A stretch of DNA of 64,000 bases. Source: Chloroflexota bacterium (lineage in GTDB: Bacteria; Chloroflexota; Dehalococcoidia; Bin125). The stretch lies in contig JAPPFB010000002.1 of assembly GCA_028875225.1 (NCBI GenBank), positions 186,001 to 250,000 on the forward strand, read 5' to 3'. The notes beneath the pieces were generated by a model. That model had not been told where the DNA came from and made no database searches. It was given only the letters and a program-made list of their open reading frames with translations. This document shows, piece by piece, positions 23,057-31,370 of the stretch (positions are counted from its first letter, which is position 1; every line of letters begins with the position of its first letter). Position numbers and translations under genes: made by a program.

Positions 23057-24454
23057 ATGGCCACGCTGTACGACGACTTCACGGAGTACTTCGAGGCGGC
23101 GGCGCAGTACTCGGAGCTGAATCCGAGGCTGCTTGAGCAGGTCAAGACCTGCAACAACGTTTACCAGATGTCCTTCCCGGTCGAGAACGACGACGGGGAG
23201 ATCGAGGTGATCGAGGCATATCGGGCGCAGCACAGCCATCACCGTCTGCCGACCAAGGGCGGGATTCGCTACTCGACGATGGTCGACGCGGATGAGGTCC
23301 GAGGCCTCGCAGCGCTGATGACATTCAAGTGCGCGATCGTCGATGTGCCCTTCGGCGGAGCCAAGGGCGGGGTCTGCATCGATCCCTACCAGCGCTCGCC
23401 GGAGTTCGTCGAGCGGGTCACGCGGCGCCTAGTGATCGAGCTCAATCGACACCAATTCATCGGACCGGCGATCGACGTCCCGGCGCCCGACTACGGCACC
23501 AGCGCGCGGGAAATGGCCTGGATTGCCGATACCTATCGCACGCTGAACCCGCACGACATCAACCACTTCGCCTGCGTCACGGGCAAGCCGCTCTCGCTGC
23601 ACGGGATTCCCGGCCGGCGCGAGGCGACCGGGTTGGGCGTGTTTCACGGGATCATCAACTGCCTGGCCGACGCCAGGGCCGGACATGATCTCTCGCCCGG
23701 ACTGGACGGCAAACGGGTGATTGTGCAAGGACTCGGCAATGTCGGCTATCACGCAGCGCGCGAGCTGTCCGACCATGGGGCGCGGATCGTAGGGATCGCC
23801 GAGCATGACGCCGGTCTGTACGACCCGAACGGGCTAGACATGGAAGCGATCGCCCGGCATCGCTGGGAGCATGGCGGGATCGGCAACTTCCCGGCCGGGC
23901 AGGTCTTCGCCAACTCGTTGGAGACGCTGGAGCAGTCGTGCGACATCCTCGTCCCCGCGGCGCTGGAGCATCAGATCACGGTCGACAATGCCGACCGCAT
24001 CCGCGCCGGAATCATTGCCGAGGCGGCCAATGCGCCGACCACGCCGGATGCAGACCGCATCCTTCGAGAGCGGGGCATCACCTTGATTCCCGATCTCTAC
24101 CTGAACGCCGGCGGGGTGACGGTTTCCTACTTCGAATGGATCAAGAACCTGTCGCACGTCTCGTTCGATCGGATGCTGACCGGCACGGCCGACATGCAAA
24201 ATCGCCGCATCCTCGACACGATGCAGGCGATCACGGGCAGCGCCGTGCCGTTGCAGGAGCGGGCCATGCTCGAGCGCGGTCCAACGGAGATCGATATCGT
24301 CCACAACTCGCTGGCCAAGACCATGGGCGAGTCGTATCAGCGCATCTCCGACCTGCGCAGCGAGCGAGACCTGCCCGACCTGCGCACGGCCGCGTATCTG
24401 TACTCGCTGGAGTTGGTCGCGCAGAGTTACCTCGAGCTTGGGCTGTTCCCCTGA
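23057..24454 (+). CDS. gdhA: Glu/Leu/Phe/Val family dehydrogenase (glutamate dehydrogenase)
   Basis: A 465-residue oxidoreductase that interconverts glutamate and 2-oxoglutarate plus ammonia. LPTKGGIRYS and the catalytic-lysine motif VDVPFGGAKGGV (about 95-106) are intact. The Rossmann motif is VIVQGLGNVGYHAA. NAGGVTVSYFEWIKN completes the family pattern. It is ~45 residues longer than the common 415-420-residue form, with an extended C-terminus (IDIVHNSLAKTMGESYQRI...). It is transcribed after acyl-CoA dehydrogenase with a 40-base gap. Confidence 0.9.
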   Translation: MATLYDDFTEYFEAAAQYSELNPRLLEQVKTCNNVYQMSFPVENDDGEIEVIEAYRAQHSHHRLPTKGGIRYSTMVDADEVRGLAALMTFKCAIVDVPFGGAKGGVCIDPYQRSPEFVERVTRRLVIELNRHQFIGPAIDVPAPDYGTSAREMAWIADTYRTLNPHDINHFACVTGKPLSLHGIPGRREATGLGVFHGIINCLADARAGHDLSPGLDGKRVIVQGLGNVGYHAARELSDHGARIVGIAEHDAGLYDPNGLDMEAIARHRWEHGGIGNFPAGQVFANSLETLEQSCDILVPAALEHQITVDNADRIRAGIIAEAANAPTTPDADRILRERGITLIPDLYLNAGGVTVSYFEWIKNLSHVSFDRMLTGTADMQNRRILDTMQAITGSAVPLQERAMLERGPTEIDIVHNSLAKTMGESYQRISDLRSERDLPDLRTAAYLYSLELVAQSYLELGLFP

Positions 24455-24486
24455 AGCTGGGTTCGTGTCCCGCGTACTATGTGCTC

Positions 24487-24642
24487 ATGCATCGGCGCAA
24501 GACACCAGACACGGGCCAACTGTGGACGCGACCGATGCTTGTCGCCGATCTCAAAGCGATGGAGCGCCGCCTGATTCGATGGATGATCGCCTGTTCTGTG
24601 GTCATCGTCGGCGCGATCACTGCCATCGACAAACTCACCTGA
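24487..24642 (+). CDS. Small single-helix membrane protein, unknown
   Basis: A 51-residue frame, MHRRKTPDTGQL then a charged segment LKAMERRLIRWM and a membrane helix IACSVVIVGAITAI. It has the layout of the C-terminal part of the 9437 protein (charged helix then one membrane span). It sits between gdhA and the HhH-GPD gene on the same strand. No clear ribosome site is visible, so it is tentative. Confidence 0.45.
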   Translation: MHRRKTPDTGQLWTRPMLVADLKAMERRLIRWMIACSVVIVGAITAIDKLT

Positions 24643-24655
24643 CTGGAGACACGAC

Positions 24656-25183
24656 ATGGGCAATCCTGAGATGTACGTCGACCTCGCGCCGGAATTCACC
24701 GATGCCGGGACGCCGGTGATCAAGTTCACCAATGACGACGACGCGAACGAGTTGCTGGCCAACGACCCGAATGCGCTGCTGATTGCGATCGTGCTGGACC
24801 AGCAGATCTCAACGACCAAGGCGTTCAGCGGGCCGCGCGATCTGAAGCAGCGGCTGGGCCACCTGGATCCGGCGCAGATCGCCGAGATGGACGAGGAGGA
24901 GTTCCTCACCATCTTCCGCGAGAAGCCGGCGATCCACCGCTTCCCGGCGTCGATGGGCAAACGCGTCCAGGCCGCCTGCGCGACCGTGCGGGACGAGTTC
25001 GACAACAACGCCGAGAACATCTGGGATGATCAGCCCGACGCGAAGACGATCATGAAGCGGCTGGGCGGCGTGCCCGGCGTCGGCCCGGCGAAGCAGAAGA
25101 TCGCGATCCTGCTGCTGGCCCGCTACTACGGCATGGACATTCCCGGCTGGCGCGACGTGATCCCGGTCGAGTTGCCCGACTGA
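24656..25183 (+). CDS. HhH-GPD-type base excision DNA repair protein
   Basis: A 175-residue protein of the helix-hairpin-helix DNA glycosylase group. ALLIAIVLDQQISTTKAFSGP is the helix before the hairpin domain; LGGVPGVGPAKQKIAILLLA is the HhH-GPD motif (about 140-160). No iron-sulfur cysteines are present. It ends soon after the GPD region, shorter than Nth or AlkA proteins, as in a known uncharacterised bacterial family. A good GGAG site (GACTGGAGACACGAC) precedes the ATG. Confidence 0.85.
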   Translation: MGNPEMYVDLAPEFTDAGTPVIKFTNDDDANELLANDPNALLIAIVLDQQISTTKAFSGPRDLKQRLGHLDPAQIAEMDEEEFLTIFREKPAIHRFPASMGKRVQAACATVRDEFDNNAENIWDDQPDAKTIMKRLGGVPGVGPAKQKIAILLLARYYGMDIPGWRDVIPVELPD

Positions 25184-25200
25184 CGGTATCGCAGCTGCTT

Positions 25201-25232
25201 CGTCATTGCCGCGCTTGCCGCGGCAATCTCGC
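25201..25232. repeat. Family B palindrome with a compensated base pair
   Basis: It is identical to the element at 4491-4522 except at two positions that pair with each other: ATTGCCGCG / CGCGGCAAT instead of ATTCCCGCG / CGCGGGAAT. It lies just after the HhH-GPD stop codon. Confidence 0.8.
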
Positions 25233-25271
25233 TGTGCTGTGGGAGAACGTTGGTGCTGCGCTCGGCGAGAT

Positions 25272-25320
25272 ACCCCCGTTCGAGCCGGGGGCAGGCTCCG
25301 CGGCAGGCGCGGGGATAACG
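25272..25320. repeat. GC palindromic repeat, ACCCCCGTTCGAGCCGGGGGC type
   Basis: CCCCCG-TTCGAGC-CGGGGG (25273-25291) followed by CAGGCTCCGCGGCAGGCGCGGGGATAAC. It resembles the repeat at 60367-60395 (CCCCCGCGAAAGCGGGGG). It lies in the 212-base gap between the HhH-GPD gene and the LLM oxidoreductase. Confidence 0.55.
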
Positions 25321-25395
25321 GAATGCGTCGAGCGTTATCCTCCACTGACTGCGAGTGCGCCGATTGTGGTCGGCGTTGAGTAGGAGCGGGTTCCG

Positions 25396-26355
25396 ATGGC
25401 CGTATCGTTTGGCGTTCACACCGGACAGCAAAATGTGTCGATGGGCGGTCTGCGCCAGTTGTGGCGCTGGATCGACGAGCAGGGGATGGACTGGATCTCG
25501 GTCTGGGATCACTTCTACGAAGCGCCGCCGGTCGATGGGACCTCGCCGCACTTTGAGTCGTTGACCTGCATGGCCACGATTGCCGCCGAGACTGAGCGCG
25601 TGCGGATCGGCTGTCTCGTGTTCTGCGTGCCCTATCGCAATCCCGCCTACCTGGCCAAGTCGCTGATGACGTTGGATCACATCTCCAACGGGCGGATCGA
25701 GCCGGGTCTTGGCGCTGGCTGGCACCAGATGGAGTTTGAGGGCTTCGGCTACGGCTGGCCGAGCCTCAAGACGCGGTTCGAGATGCTCGAGGAGGGTACC
25801 CAGATCATCAAGGGCATGCTCTCGCAGGAGCGGACCAGTTTCGAGGGCGTTCACTACAACGCGATCAACGCGACCAACGAGCCGCGCCCGGTGCAGGAAC
25901 ACGTGCCGCTCTGGATCGGTGGGCGAGGCGAACGCAAGACGCTGCGCATGGCGGCGCAGTACGCCGACGGCTGGAACGTGCCCTACATCGGTCCGGAGGA
26001 GTTTGCTCGGCTCTCGGGCGTGCTCGATGTCCGCTGCGGCGAACAGGGCCGCGATCCGGCGACCATCGACCGCACGGTCAACCTGCAGTTCAATCTCAGC
26101 CCGACCGAGGCCGAGGCGGAGATCGCCCGGCAGAAGCTGGTGGAGCAGTGGGGCGACCAGGCCGACCGCGTCTCGGAAGGCGCGCTGCAGGGCACGCCCG
26201 ACGACGCCTTCGATCGGGTATCGATGTACTGCGACGCCGGCGCGGCCGGCGTCAACGTCGCGCTGCGTGCGCCGTGGAGCGAAGAGGCGTTGGCGGCGTA
26301 CATCAATGAGGTCGTCCCCGCGTTGCGCGAGAAGTACGGCGCCGTCGAACTCTAG
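25396..26355 (+). CDS. LLM class F420-dependent oxidoreductase
   Basis: A 319-residue luciferase-like protein. FGVHTGQQNVSMGGLRQLW, SVWDHFYEAPPVDG, ETERVRIGCLVFCVPYRNPAYLAKS, GLGAGWHQMEFEGFGYGWPS and VPLWIGGRGERKTLRMAAQYADGWN are in the order expected for the actinobacterial/chloroflexal F420 group. It is a distant relative of the 3497-4369 protein. The substrate is unknown. It precedes the PAC2 gene by 40 bases on the same strand. Confidence 0.88.
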   Translation: MAVSFGVHTGQQNVSMGGLRQLWRWIDEQGMDWISVWDHFYEAPPVDGTSPHFESLTCMATIAAETERVRIGCLVFCVPYRNPAYLAKSLMTLDHISNGRIEPGLGAGWHQMEFEGFGYGWPSLKTRFEMLEEGTQIIKGMLSQERTSFEGVHYNAINATNEPRPVQEHVPLWIGGRGERKTLRMAAQYADGWNVPYIGPEEFARLSGVLDVRCGEQGRDPATIDRTVNLQFNLSPTEAEAEIARQKLVEQWGDQADRVSEGALQGTPDDAFDRVSMYCDAGAAGVNVALRAPWSEEALAAYINEVVPALREKYGAVEL

Positions 26356-26395
26356 TTGACTGCGGTGGGGATTCCACAGGGACTACCCTCAACAC

Positions 26396-27292
26396 ATGAG
26401 CAACGAACGCATCGACGACGCGCTGACGATTGACGGCTTGCCCGACGATCTGCGCCGGCCGATCCTGGTGCTGGCCTTCTTTGGCTGGAACGACGCCGCC
26501 GAAGCGGCCACCGATGCGGTCAAGTTCCTGCGCAATCTCGATCCGGCCGCGCCGGTGGCGTCGCTCGACTCTGACGAGTTCTTCGTCTTCACCGAGCATC
26601 GACCGACGGTGAAGTGGATCGACGGCGACAACGCCCGCCGGGAAGTGGTCTGGCCGCTGACCGAGTTCACCGTGCTGCGCCGGCCGGAGGCTGACCACGA
26701 CCTGATCCTGGGACTGGGAACCGAGCCCGATTTGCGTTGGCGCCGCTACTGCCGCGCGGTGCTGCAGGTGGCCGAGATGGCTGGAGCGGAAGAGGTCGTG
26801 ACCCTGGGCGCGTTGCTGGCGGACGTGGCGCACACGCGGCCGACCAGGGTGTCGGGCGGATCGTCCAATCCCGAACGCCAGAAGCAGTTCGGATTTCAGA
26901 CGTCGCGCTACGAGGGACCGACTGGCATCGTCGGATCGATCGGCGACGCCTGCCGGATCGCCCAGGTGCCGCACATGGGTTTCTGGGCTTCGGTTCCCCA
27001 CTATGTGACCTCGCGACACAATCCGGGCGCGACCAAGGCGCTGCTGACTGAACTGGACCGCGTCTTCAGCCTGGATCTTGATCTGCGCCACCTCGATGGC
27101 GCCCAGGAGCGCTACCGGGCCCAGATTGACACGGCGCTCGAAGACAAGCCTGACATCCGCGACTACGTGCGCAACCTGGAGGCGCAATCGGACGAGGAGT
27201 CGCCCGAGGATGCGCCGGCCGAAGCTCCGTTGGACAGCGACGACATCATGGAGGCCGTGAATCGCCTGCTGCGCGGCGACGAGTCCAACTGA
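26396..27292 (+). CDS. PAC2 family protein
   Basis: A 298-residue protein with the PAC2 (proteasome assembly chaperone 2-like) fold: PILVLAFFGWNDAAEAATDAVKFL at the N-terminus, EFFVFTEHRPTVKW, ADHDLILGLGTEPDLRWRRYC, VTLGALLADVAHTRP and FWASVPHYV. In bacteria the family often goes with F420/actinobacterial genomes; its function is not established. It is one base away from the MBL hydrolase gene downstream, so co-transcription is likely. Confidence 0.87.
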   Translation: MSNERIDDALTIDGLPDDLRRPILVLAFFGWNDAAEAATDAVKFLRNLDPAAPVASLDSDEFFVFTEHRPTVKWIDGDNARREVVWPLTEFTVLRRPEADHDLILGLGTEPDLRWRRYCRAVLQVAEMAGAEEVVTLGALLADVAHTRPTRVSGGSSNPERQKQFGFQTSRYEGPTGIVGSIGDACRIAQVPHMGFWASVPHYVTSRHNPGATKALLTELDRVFSLDLDLRHLDGAQERYRAQIDTALEDKPDIRDYVRNLEAQSDEESPEDAPAEAPLDSDDIMEAVNRLLRGDESN

Positions 27293-27293
27293 C

Positions 27294-28052
27294 ATGGCGC
27301 AGGACGACGATATTGGCCGCGACCACGAAGAAGACGCGTCGGGCGAACCGTTCGTCAATGAGGTTGAGGTACGCGGCCTGATCGTCGGCGCGTTCCAGGA
27401 GAACTGCTGGGTGATCGGTAACCGACGCACCGGCGAAGCGATCTGCATCGATCCGGGTGAACAGGCCGACGACATCGTGCATATGGCGTCGGAGATGGGC
27501 GTCAAGATCAAGATGATCGCCAACTCGCACGCGCATCTCGACCATGTGCTGGGCGTACGCGGGGTGCAATCCGACGACAACGCCACCTTCCTGCTGCACG
27601 AGGCGGACCTGGACATCCTGCAGGGAGCGGCGGACTCGGCCGCCCGGTTCGGGATGCAGGTCGAACAGCCGCCCGATCCCGATCACTACATCGAGGACGA
27701 GCAGCAGGTTGAGGTGGACGGCGTCTCTCTCCATGTGATTCATACTCCGGGCCATACTGCTGGCTCGGTCTGCTTCTACGGGCACGGGGTGTTGTTCTCG
27801 GGGGACACGTTGTTCCGCAACAGCATCGGCCGGACCGATCTGCCGGGCGGCGATTACAACCAGGAGATGTCGTCAATCGTCGACAAGCTGTTGATGTTGC
27901 CCGACGAGACAATCGTGCTGCCCGGACACATGGACCAGACCACGTTGGGCGCCGAGCGGGTGCAGAATCCGTTCATCCTGCAAACCCTGCAACAGCGCGG
28001 CATCAATCCGGGCGAGCGACGCACCCCCGGTGGTCTGATTCTTCCGAACTGA
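27294..28052 (+). CDS. MBL fold metallo-hydrolase, glyoxalase II-like
   Basis: A 252-residue metallo-beta-lactamase-fold hydrolase. Metal ligands are visible in NSHAHLDHVLG (HxHxDH), HTPGHTAGSVCF, FSGDTLF and VLPGHMDQT. The acidic N-terminal ~20 residues are extra. The family hydrolyses thioesters such as S-lactoylglutathione or acts as a persulfide dioxygenase; the absence of the dioxygenase-type motif points to hydrolase. It starts one base after the PAC2 stop codon. Confidence 0.9.
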   Translation: MAQDDDIGRDHEEDASGEPFVNEVEVRGLIVGAFQENCWVIGNRRTGEAICIDPGEQADDIVHMASEMGVKIKMIANSHAHLDHVLGVRGVQSDDNATFLLHEADLDILQGAADSAARFGMQVEQPPDPDHYIEDEQQVEVDGVSLHVIHTPGHTAGSVCFYGHGVLFSGDTLFRNSIGRTDLPGGDYNQEMSSIVDKLLMLPDETIVLPGHMDQTTLGAERVQNPFILQTLQQRGINPGERRTPGGLILPN

Positions 28053-28085
28053 GCTCAACGATGAATCATTGACGGGAGGGGCCGA

Positions 28086-28547
28086 ATGACCGACCAGGCA
28101 TCGACGTTGCAGGAGATGGCCGAAGCGAAGTCGTCGCTGGACGAGCGGCTGGACCGGATTGATGAGGCTCACGGGTCGTGGGAAGGCGCGGTCGGCGAAT
28201 GGTCGGTGGCGCAGATGTTGCAGCACATGCACGGCTGGCTGACCGAGATGACGACGGCCGTCGAGCGAATGAACGCCGGTCAGCGCCCGACGCCCGAGGG
28301 CGTGGACTACTCCGACCCGGAGGACTGGAACCCGGGCTTCGTCGCCGATCGGGGCGAACAGAGCTATGAAGCGGCGCGCGCCGCATTCGACGAGGGCCAC
28401 GAACAGTTCACGGCCGCCGTGGGGGCGGTCGATCCGGGACGCTTTGGCGATGGCAAGACGATCAACCGCATGGTCGAGGGTGTGGTCACGCATCACTACG
28501 TCGAACACGGCGAGGACCTGGATAGCTTCCTCGGCGGCGAGCACTAG
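28086..28547 (+). CDS. DinB-like four-helix protein
   Basis: A 153-residue helical protein. EWSVAQMLQHMHGWLTEMTTAVERM and the C-terminal VTHHYVEHGEDLDSFL place histidines as in the DinB/YfiT metal site. Family members are thiol-dependent S-transferases or isomerases (mycothiol, bacillithiol) or of unknown role. A strong GGGAGGGG site lies before ATG 28086. It is followed by a hairpin-rich gap. Confidence 0.78.
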   Translation: MTDQASTLQEMAEAKSSLDERLDRIDEAHGSWEGAVGEWSVAQMLQHMHGWLTEMTTAVERMNAGQRPTPEGVDYSDPEDWNPGFVADRGEQSYEAARAAFDEGHEQFTAAVGAVDPGRFGDGKTINRMVEGVVTHHYVEHGEDLDSFLGGEH

Positions 28548-28568
28548 CTTCCTGTCGGCGTCCCGTAG

Positions 28569-28611
28569 CGCCTGAGCCGCGCTCAGGCGATACTTGAGCG
28601 AGCCTGCGCTC
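28569..28611. terminator. Hairpin pair after the DinB-like gene
   Basis: CGCCTGAGC-CGC-GCTCAGGCG (28569-28589) is a perfect 9-bp stem with a 3-base loop. A second, weaker stem GAGCG...CGCTC spans 28596-28611. No T-run follows, so this may be a factor-dependent terminator or another extragenic palindrome. Confidence 0.4.
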
Positions 28612-28652
28612 GCCCACTGAACTGAACAGTCGGCGCTGGAAGAGAGTCAACC

Positions 28653-29123
28653 ATGAGCGATGACGAGAGTCTGATCACGCCTGCAATGGAAGCGGCGATC
28701 GGGACTGAAGGCGAACCGCGCGAGGTGACGGTCGACAAGGAACTCGTCCTGCGCCTGATGCGCGCGTTGGATGAGGACGACGAGGATCTGCTCGCGGCAG
28801 TCGAAGCGGGCGACACTGCCTATCCGATCCCGACCTACGCGCTGCTGACAACCAGTACGTCGCAGCGGCAGCTGGAAGTACCGGACGCGCCCGAGCGTGC
28901 GCTGATGGCGGCCGACGCCTGGGAGGTCAAGGCGGACATCCACCTGGGCGACCAGCTGACCATTGTGCCGCGTCTGGCCGAGATCCAGGAACGGATCGGC
29001 GGGCGCGTAGGTCATTCGCTTTTCATTCACCACGAATGGGTCTACACCAACCAGGACGAGGTGGAGGTTGCCCGAGTCCGGCGCACTGTGACCCACTTCC
29101 AGACTCGACACACGGGAGAGTAG
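28653..29123 (+). CDS. FAS1-like/MaoC N-terminal hotdog dehydratase domain protein
   Basis: A 156-residue single-hotdog protein of the MaoC dehydratase N-terminal (FAS1-like) family. VTVDKELVLRLMRALDEDDE, YPIPTYALLTTSTSQ, and LGDQLTIVPRLAEIQERIGGRVGHSLFIHHEWVYTNQ show the typical order. This half usually gives structure while a MaoC partner with Asp/His does the hydration. It starts a run of three hotdog genes (8-base and 14-base gaps), probably forming a heteromeric complex. Confidence 0.8.
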   Translation: MSDDESLITPAMEAAIGTEGEPREVTVDKELVLRLMRALDEDDEDLLAAVEAGDTAYPIPTYALLTTSTSQRQLEVPDAPERALMAADAWEVKADIHLGDQLTIVPRLAEIQERIGGRVGHSLFIHHEWVYTNQDEVEVARVRRTVTHFQTRHTGE

Positions 29124-29130
29124 GGCGACG

Positions 29131-29547
29131 ATGGCGTATCAATACGACGAGCTCCAGGAAGGCACCGAACTCCCGACCGAACACCGCACGCCCTCAACCG
29201 AGCAGGTGGTGGGGTTCTGCAACGCGACCGGCAACGCCGGTCCGCAGTTTCTCAATCCGGAGTTCGCGAAGGAGAAGATGGGGCTCCCCGGACCGATCGT
29301 TCCGGGCAACATGAAGCAGGGTTTCCTCGACCAGTACCTGCGCCGGTACTTCGGCCGCAACCAGATCACGCGGTTGCAACTTAATCATCGCCGGCCCGAC
29401 GTCCACGACGCGGAAATGACGATCGGCGGCGAGGTGACGCGCACCTATGAGGCCGACGGACGGCGGATGGTCGACCTGGAGATCCACATCGACAACCCGC
29501 AGGGCGACCGCTCGGTGCGCGGCGCGGCGACGATCGCGTTCGACTAG
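29131..29547 (+). CDS. MaoC-like hotdog protein without the hydratase dyad
   Basis: A 138-residue hotdog protein. The core is NATGNAGPQFLNPEFAKE. In active MaoC hydratases this site reads GDxNPxH with catalytic Asp and His; here the positions are Asn and Phe. The rest, GPIVPGNMKQGFLDQYL and GEVTRTYEADGRRMVDLEIHIDN, is normal. It is likely a partner subunit rather than the catalytic one, or uses other residues. It is related to the next gene over the full length. Confidence 0.78.
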   Translation: MAYQYDELQEGTELPTEHRTPSTEQVVGFCNATGNAGPQFLNPEFAKEKMGLPGPIVPGNMKQGFLDQYLRRYFGRNQITRLQLNHRRPDVHDAEMTIGGEVTRTYEADGRRMVDLEIHIDNPQGDRSVRGAATIAFD

Positions 29548-29561
29548 GTCTGCCGAGCCCT

Positions 29562-29999
29562 GTGCCGCTGCCTCGATTGGTTGACCTGGGCGAGTTGGGC
29601 GAAGGCACACCGCTGCCCGAGCACTCGCTCGCGCCCGACATCATGGATGTCGCGAAGTTCATCGGCGCGGCCGGCTTTGCGATTCCGATCTTTCTCGACC
29701 CCGTTGCCGCTCGCGCGACCGGACTGGAACGGCCGCTGATTCCGGCGGAGTACAAGTCCGCGTATCTGCTCGCCTACCTGCGCCAGCTGGCCAAGCCGAA
29801 CGGCAGGATTGTGCGGCTGCAGTCGGGATTCCGGCGTCCGGACTACCACGGCAACCGCTTCACGATCGGCGGCCAGGTGACGCGCGTGGAGCCGGTCGAG
29901 GGCGTCAGAGAGATCCACCTGGAGCTGTGGATCGAGCAGGCAAGCGGCGACCGCAGCGTGCGCTCTTCGGCGGTGATTCTGCTGCCGGAGCGTGCTTGA
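29562..29999 (+). CDS. MaoC-like hotdog protein, second copy without the hydratase dyad
   Basis: A 145-residue protein related to the preceding gene product. Shared stretches include FRRPDYHG (HRRPDVHD before), FTIGGQVTR (MTIGGEVTR) and SGDRSVRSSAV (QGDRSVRGAAT). The catalytic segment reads AGFAIPIFLDP, so Asp and His are again absent. The start is GTG 29562. It ends 3 bases before the convergent TldE stop. With the two upstream genes it makes a three-hotdog operon. Confidence 0.75.
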   Translation: MPLPRLVDLGELGEGTPLPEHSLAPDIMDVAKFIGAAGFAIPIFLDPVAARATGLERPLIPAEYKSAYLLAYLRQLAKPNGRIVRLQSGFRRPDYHGNRFTIGGQVTRVEPVEGVREIHLELWIEQASGDRSVRSSAVILLPERA

Positions 30000-30002
30000 G
30001 CG

Positions 30003-31370
30003 TTATACCCCGCTGACCGTCATCCTCGACATGCGCAGCGTCGGAGCCGAGGTGGCGCCAAACCACTGGGCGTCGTTGCCGATCGCGTCGATGCGCTGGA
30101 ACATCTCAAGCAGATTGCCGGAGACGTTGATCTCCTGCACCGGTTCGGCCAGTTCGCCGTTGCGGATCCAGATGCCGGCCGCGCCGCGGGAGAAGTCGCC
30201 GGTGGTGTAGTTGATCCCGAATCCCATCAGGGTGGTCAGGTAGAGGCCGTCGTCGACCTCCCCGATGATCTCCTCTGGTGATGTTTCACCTGGTTCGATC
30301 GTGAGGTTGCCGCTGCCGATCTGGGGCAGGCCGCCGACGCTGCGCCAGGCTGAGCCGGTGCTGGCCGCATCGAGCCGCCGGGCGTTGTAGGAATCGAAGA
30401 GGAAGCCCTGGAACATGCCCCGATTGACTAGCGCGTTGCGTCGAGTGACGACGCCTTCGCCGTCGAAGGGTCGCGACCCGAGCCGGTTGGTCAGCGTCGC
30501 GTCGTCGATGATCGTGAGCAACGGCGATGCGACCTCAGCCTCCTGCCGATCGGCCAGGAAGGTGGCCTTGCGGTAGAGCGCTTCTCCGCTGGCGGTGCCG
30601 GCGACGATTCCGGCCAATCCAGCGGCCATGCGCGGCTCCCAGACGACCGGCACCTCGCAGGTCGAGGCCTTGGAAGCGCCCAGCTGACGGAGTGCGCGCG
30701 CGGCCGCCTCGCGGCCGACATCCTCGGGGTTGTCCAGCCGGTGCAGGCTGCGCTCGGACGTCGACCAACCGGCGTTTCGCAGTTGGCCGTCTTCCTCCTC
30801 GGCCATGACTTCGACCCACATCGAGGCGGAGGTGTCGGCGTAGGAGCCGGCGAACCCGTTGGTGTCGACCAGGGCGAAACTGCTGAAGCTGGTGCTGAAG
30901 GTTGCGCCGCCGCTGTTGACGATTCTGGAGTCGGCGTCGAGCGCCGCCTGCTCGCAGGTCAGCGCCTGACCGAGCCGATGGTCGCCATCGACTTCGGGGA
31001 TCTGCTCGTCGAAGAGCGCGAGCTGGGGCACATTGCGTGCCTGGTCCTTCGGATCGGCGAGGCCGGAGAATGGATCCGGCTCGGACACTCGAGCCAGTGC
31101 CAGGGCCGTCTCTACCGTCTCGGCCAGTGCTGAGTCGCCAATGTCGCTGGTCGAGACCGTCGCCTGCCGGCCGTCGAGGATGACGCGCAGGCCCACGGAC
31201 CGCGCCGTCGACTCCGAGACCTTTTCGATCTGCTGTTTGCGGACGGAGGTGGAGGCATTGGTCGAAGCAACCGCGACGGCGTCGGCCTGGTCGGCGCCGG
31301 CGGCCTGGGCCAGTTCGAGCAGGCGCGCTGCGAGTTCGAGCGGTTCCGTCGAGAGGGTCGCGGTCGCCAT
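30003..31370 (-). CDS. pmbA: TldD/PmbA family protein, TldE (PmbA) subunit
   Basis: A 455-residue partner of TldD in a heterodimeric metalloprotease that degrades unfolded or modified peptides and matures some antitoxins and RiPPs. DAVAVASTNASTSVRKQQIEKVSESTARSVGLRV is the N-terminal signature. It lacks the HExxxH zinc site, as TldE subunits do, and has NRLGSRPFDGEGVVTRRNALVNRG in the C-terminal half. Its ATG overlaps the TldD TGA by one base (TGATG). Confidence 0.9.
   Translation of the reverse strand: MATATLSTEPLELAARLLELAQAAGADQADAVAVASTNASTSVRKQQIEKVSESTARSVGLRVILDGRQATVSTSDIGDSALAETVETALALARVSEPDPFSGLADPKDQARNVPQLALFDEQIPEVDGDHRLGQALTCEQAALDADSRIVNSGGATFSTSFSSFALVDTNGFAGSYADTSASMWVEVMAEEEDGQLRNAGWSTSERSLHRLDNPEDVGREAAARALRQLGASKASTCEVPVVWEPRMAAGLAGIVAGTASGEALYRKATFLADRQEAEVASPLLTIIDDATLTNRLGSRPFDGEGVVTRRNALVNRGMFQGFLFDSYNARRLDAASTGSAWRSVGGLPQIGSGNLTIEPGETSPEEIIGEVDDGLYLTTLMGFGINYTTGDFSRGAAGIWIRNGELAEPVQEINVSGNLLEMFQRIDAIGNDAQWFGATSAPTLRMSRMTVSGV

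Noticed and set aside
20485-23157. 890-residue open frame on the minus strand
   Set aside because: It is antisense to the cupin, sigma, RskA and acyl-CoA dehydrogenase genes, has Arg/His/Asp/Val composition typical of GC-rich shadow frames and no family signal.
26303-27616. 437-residue open frame on the minus strand
   Set aside because: Antisense to the PAC2 and MBL genes, both of which carry clear family motifs on the plus strand.
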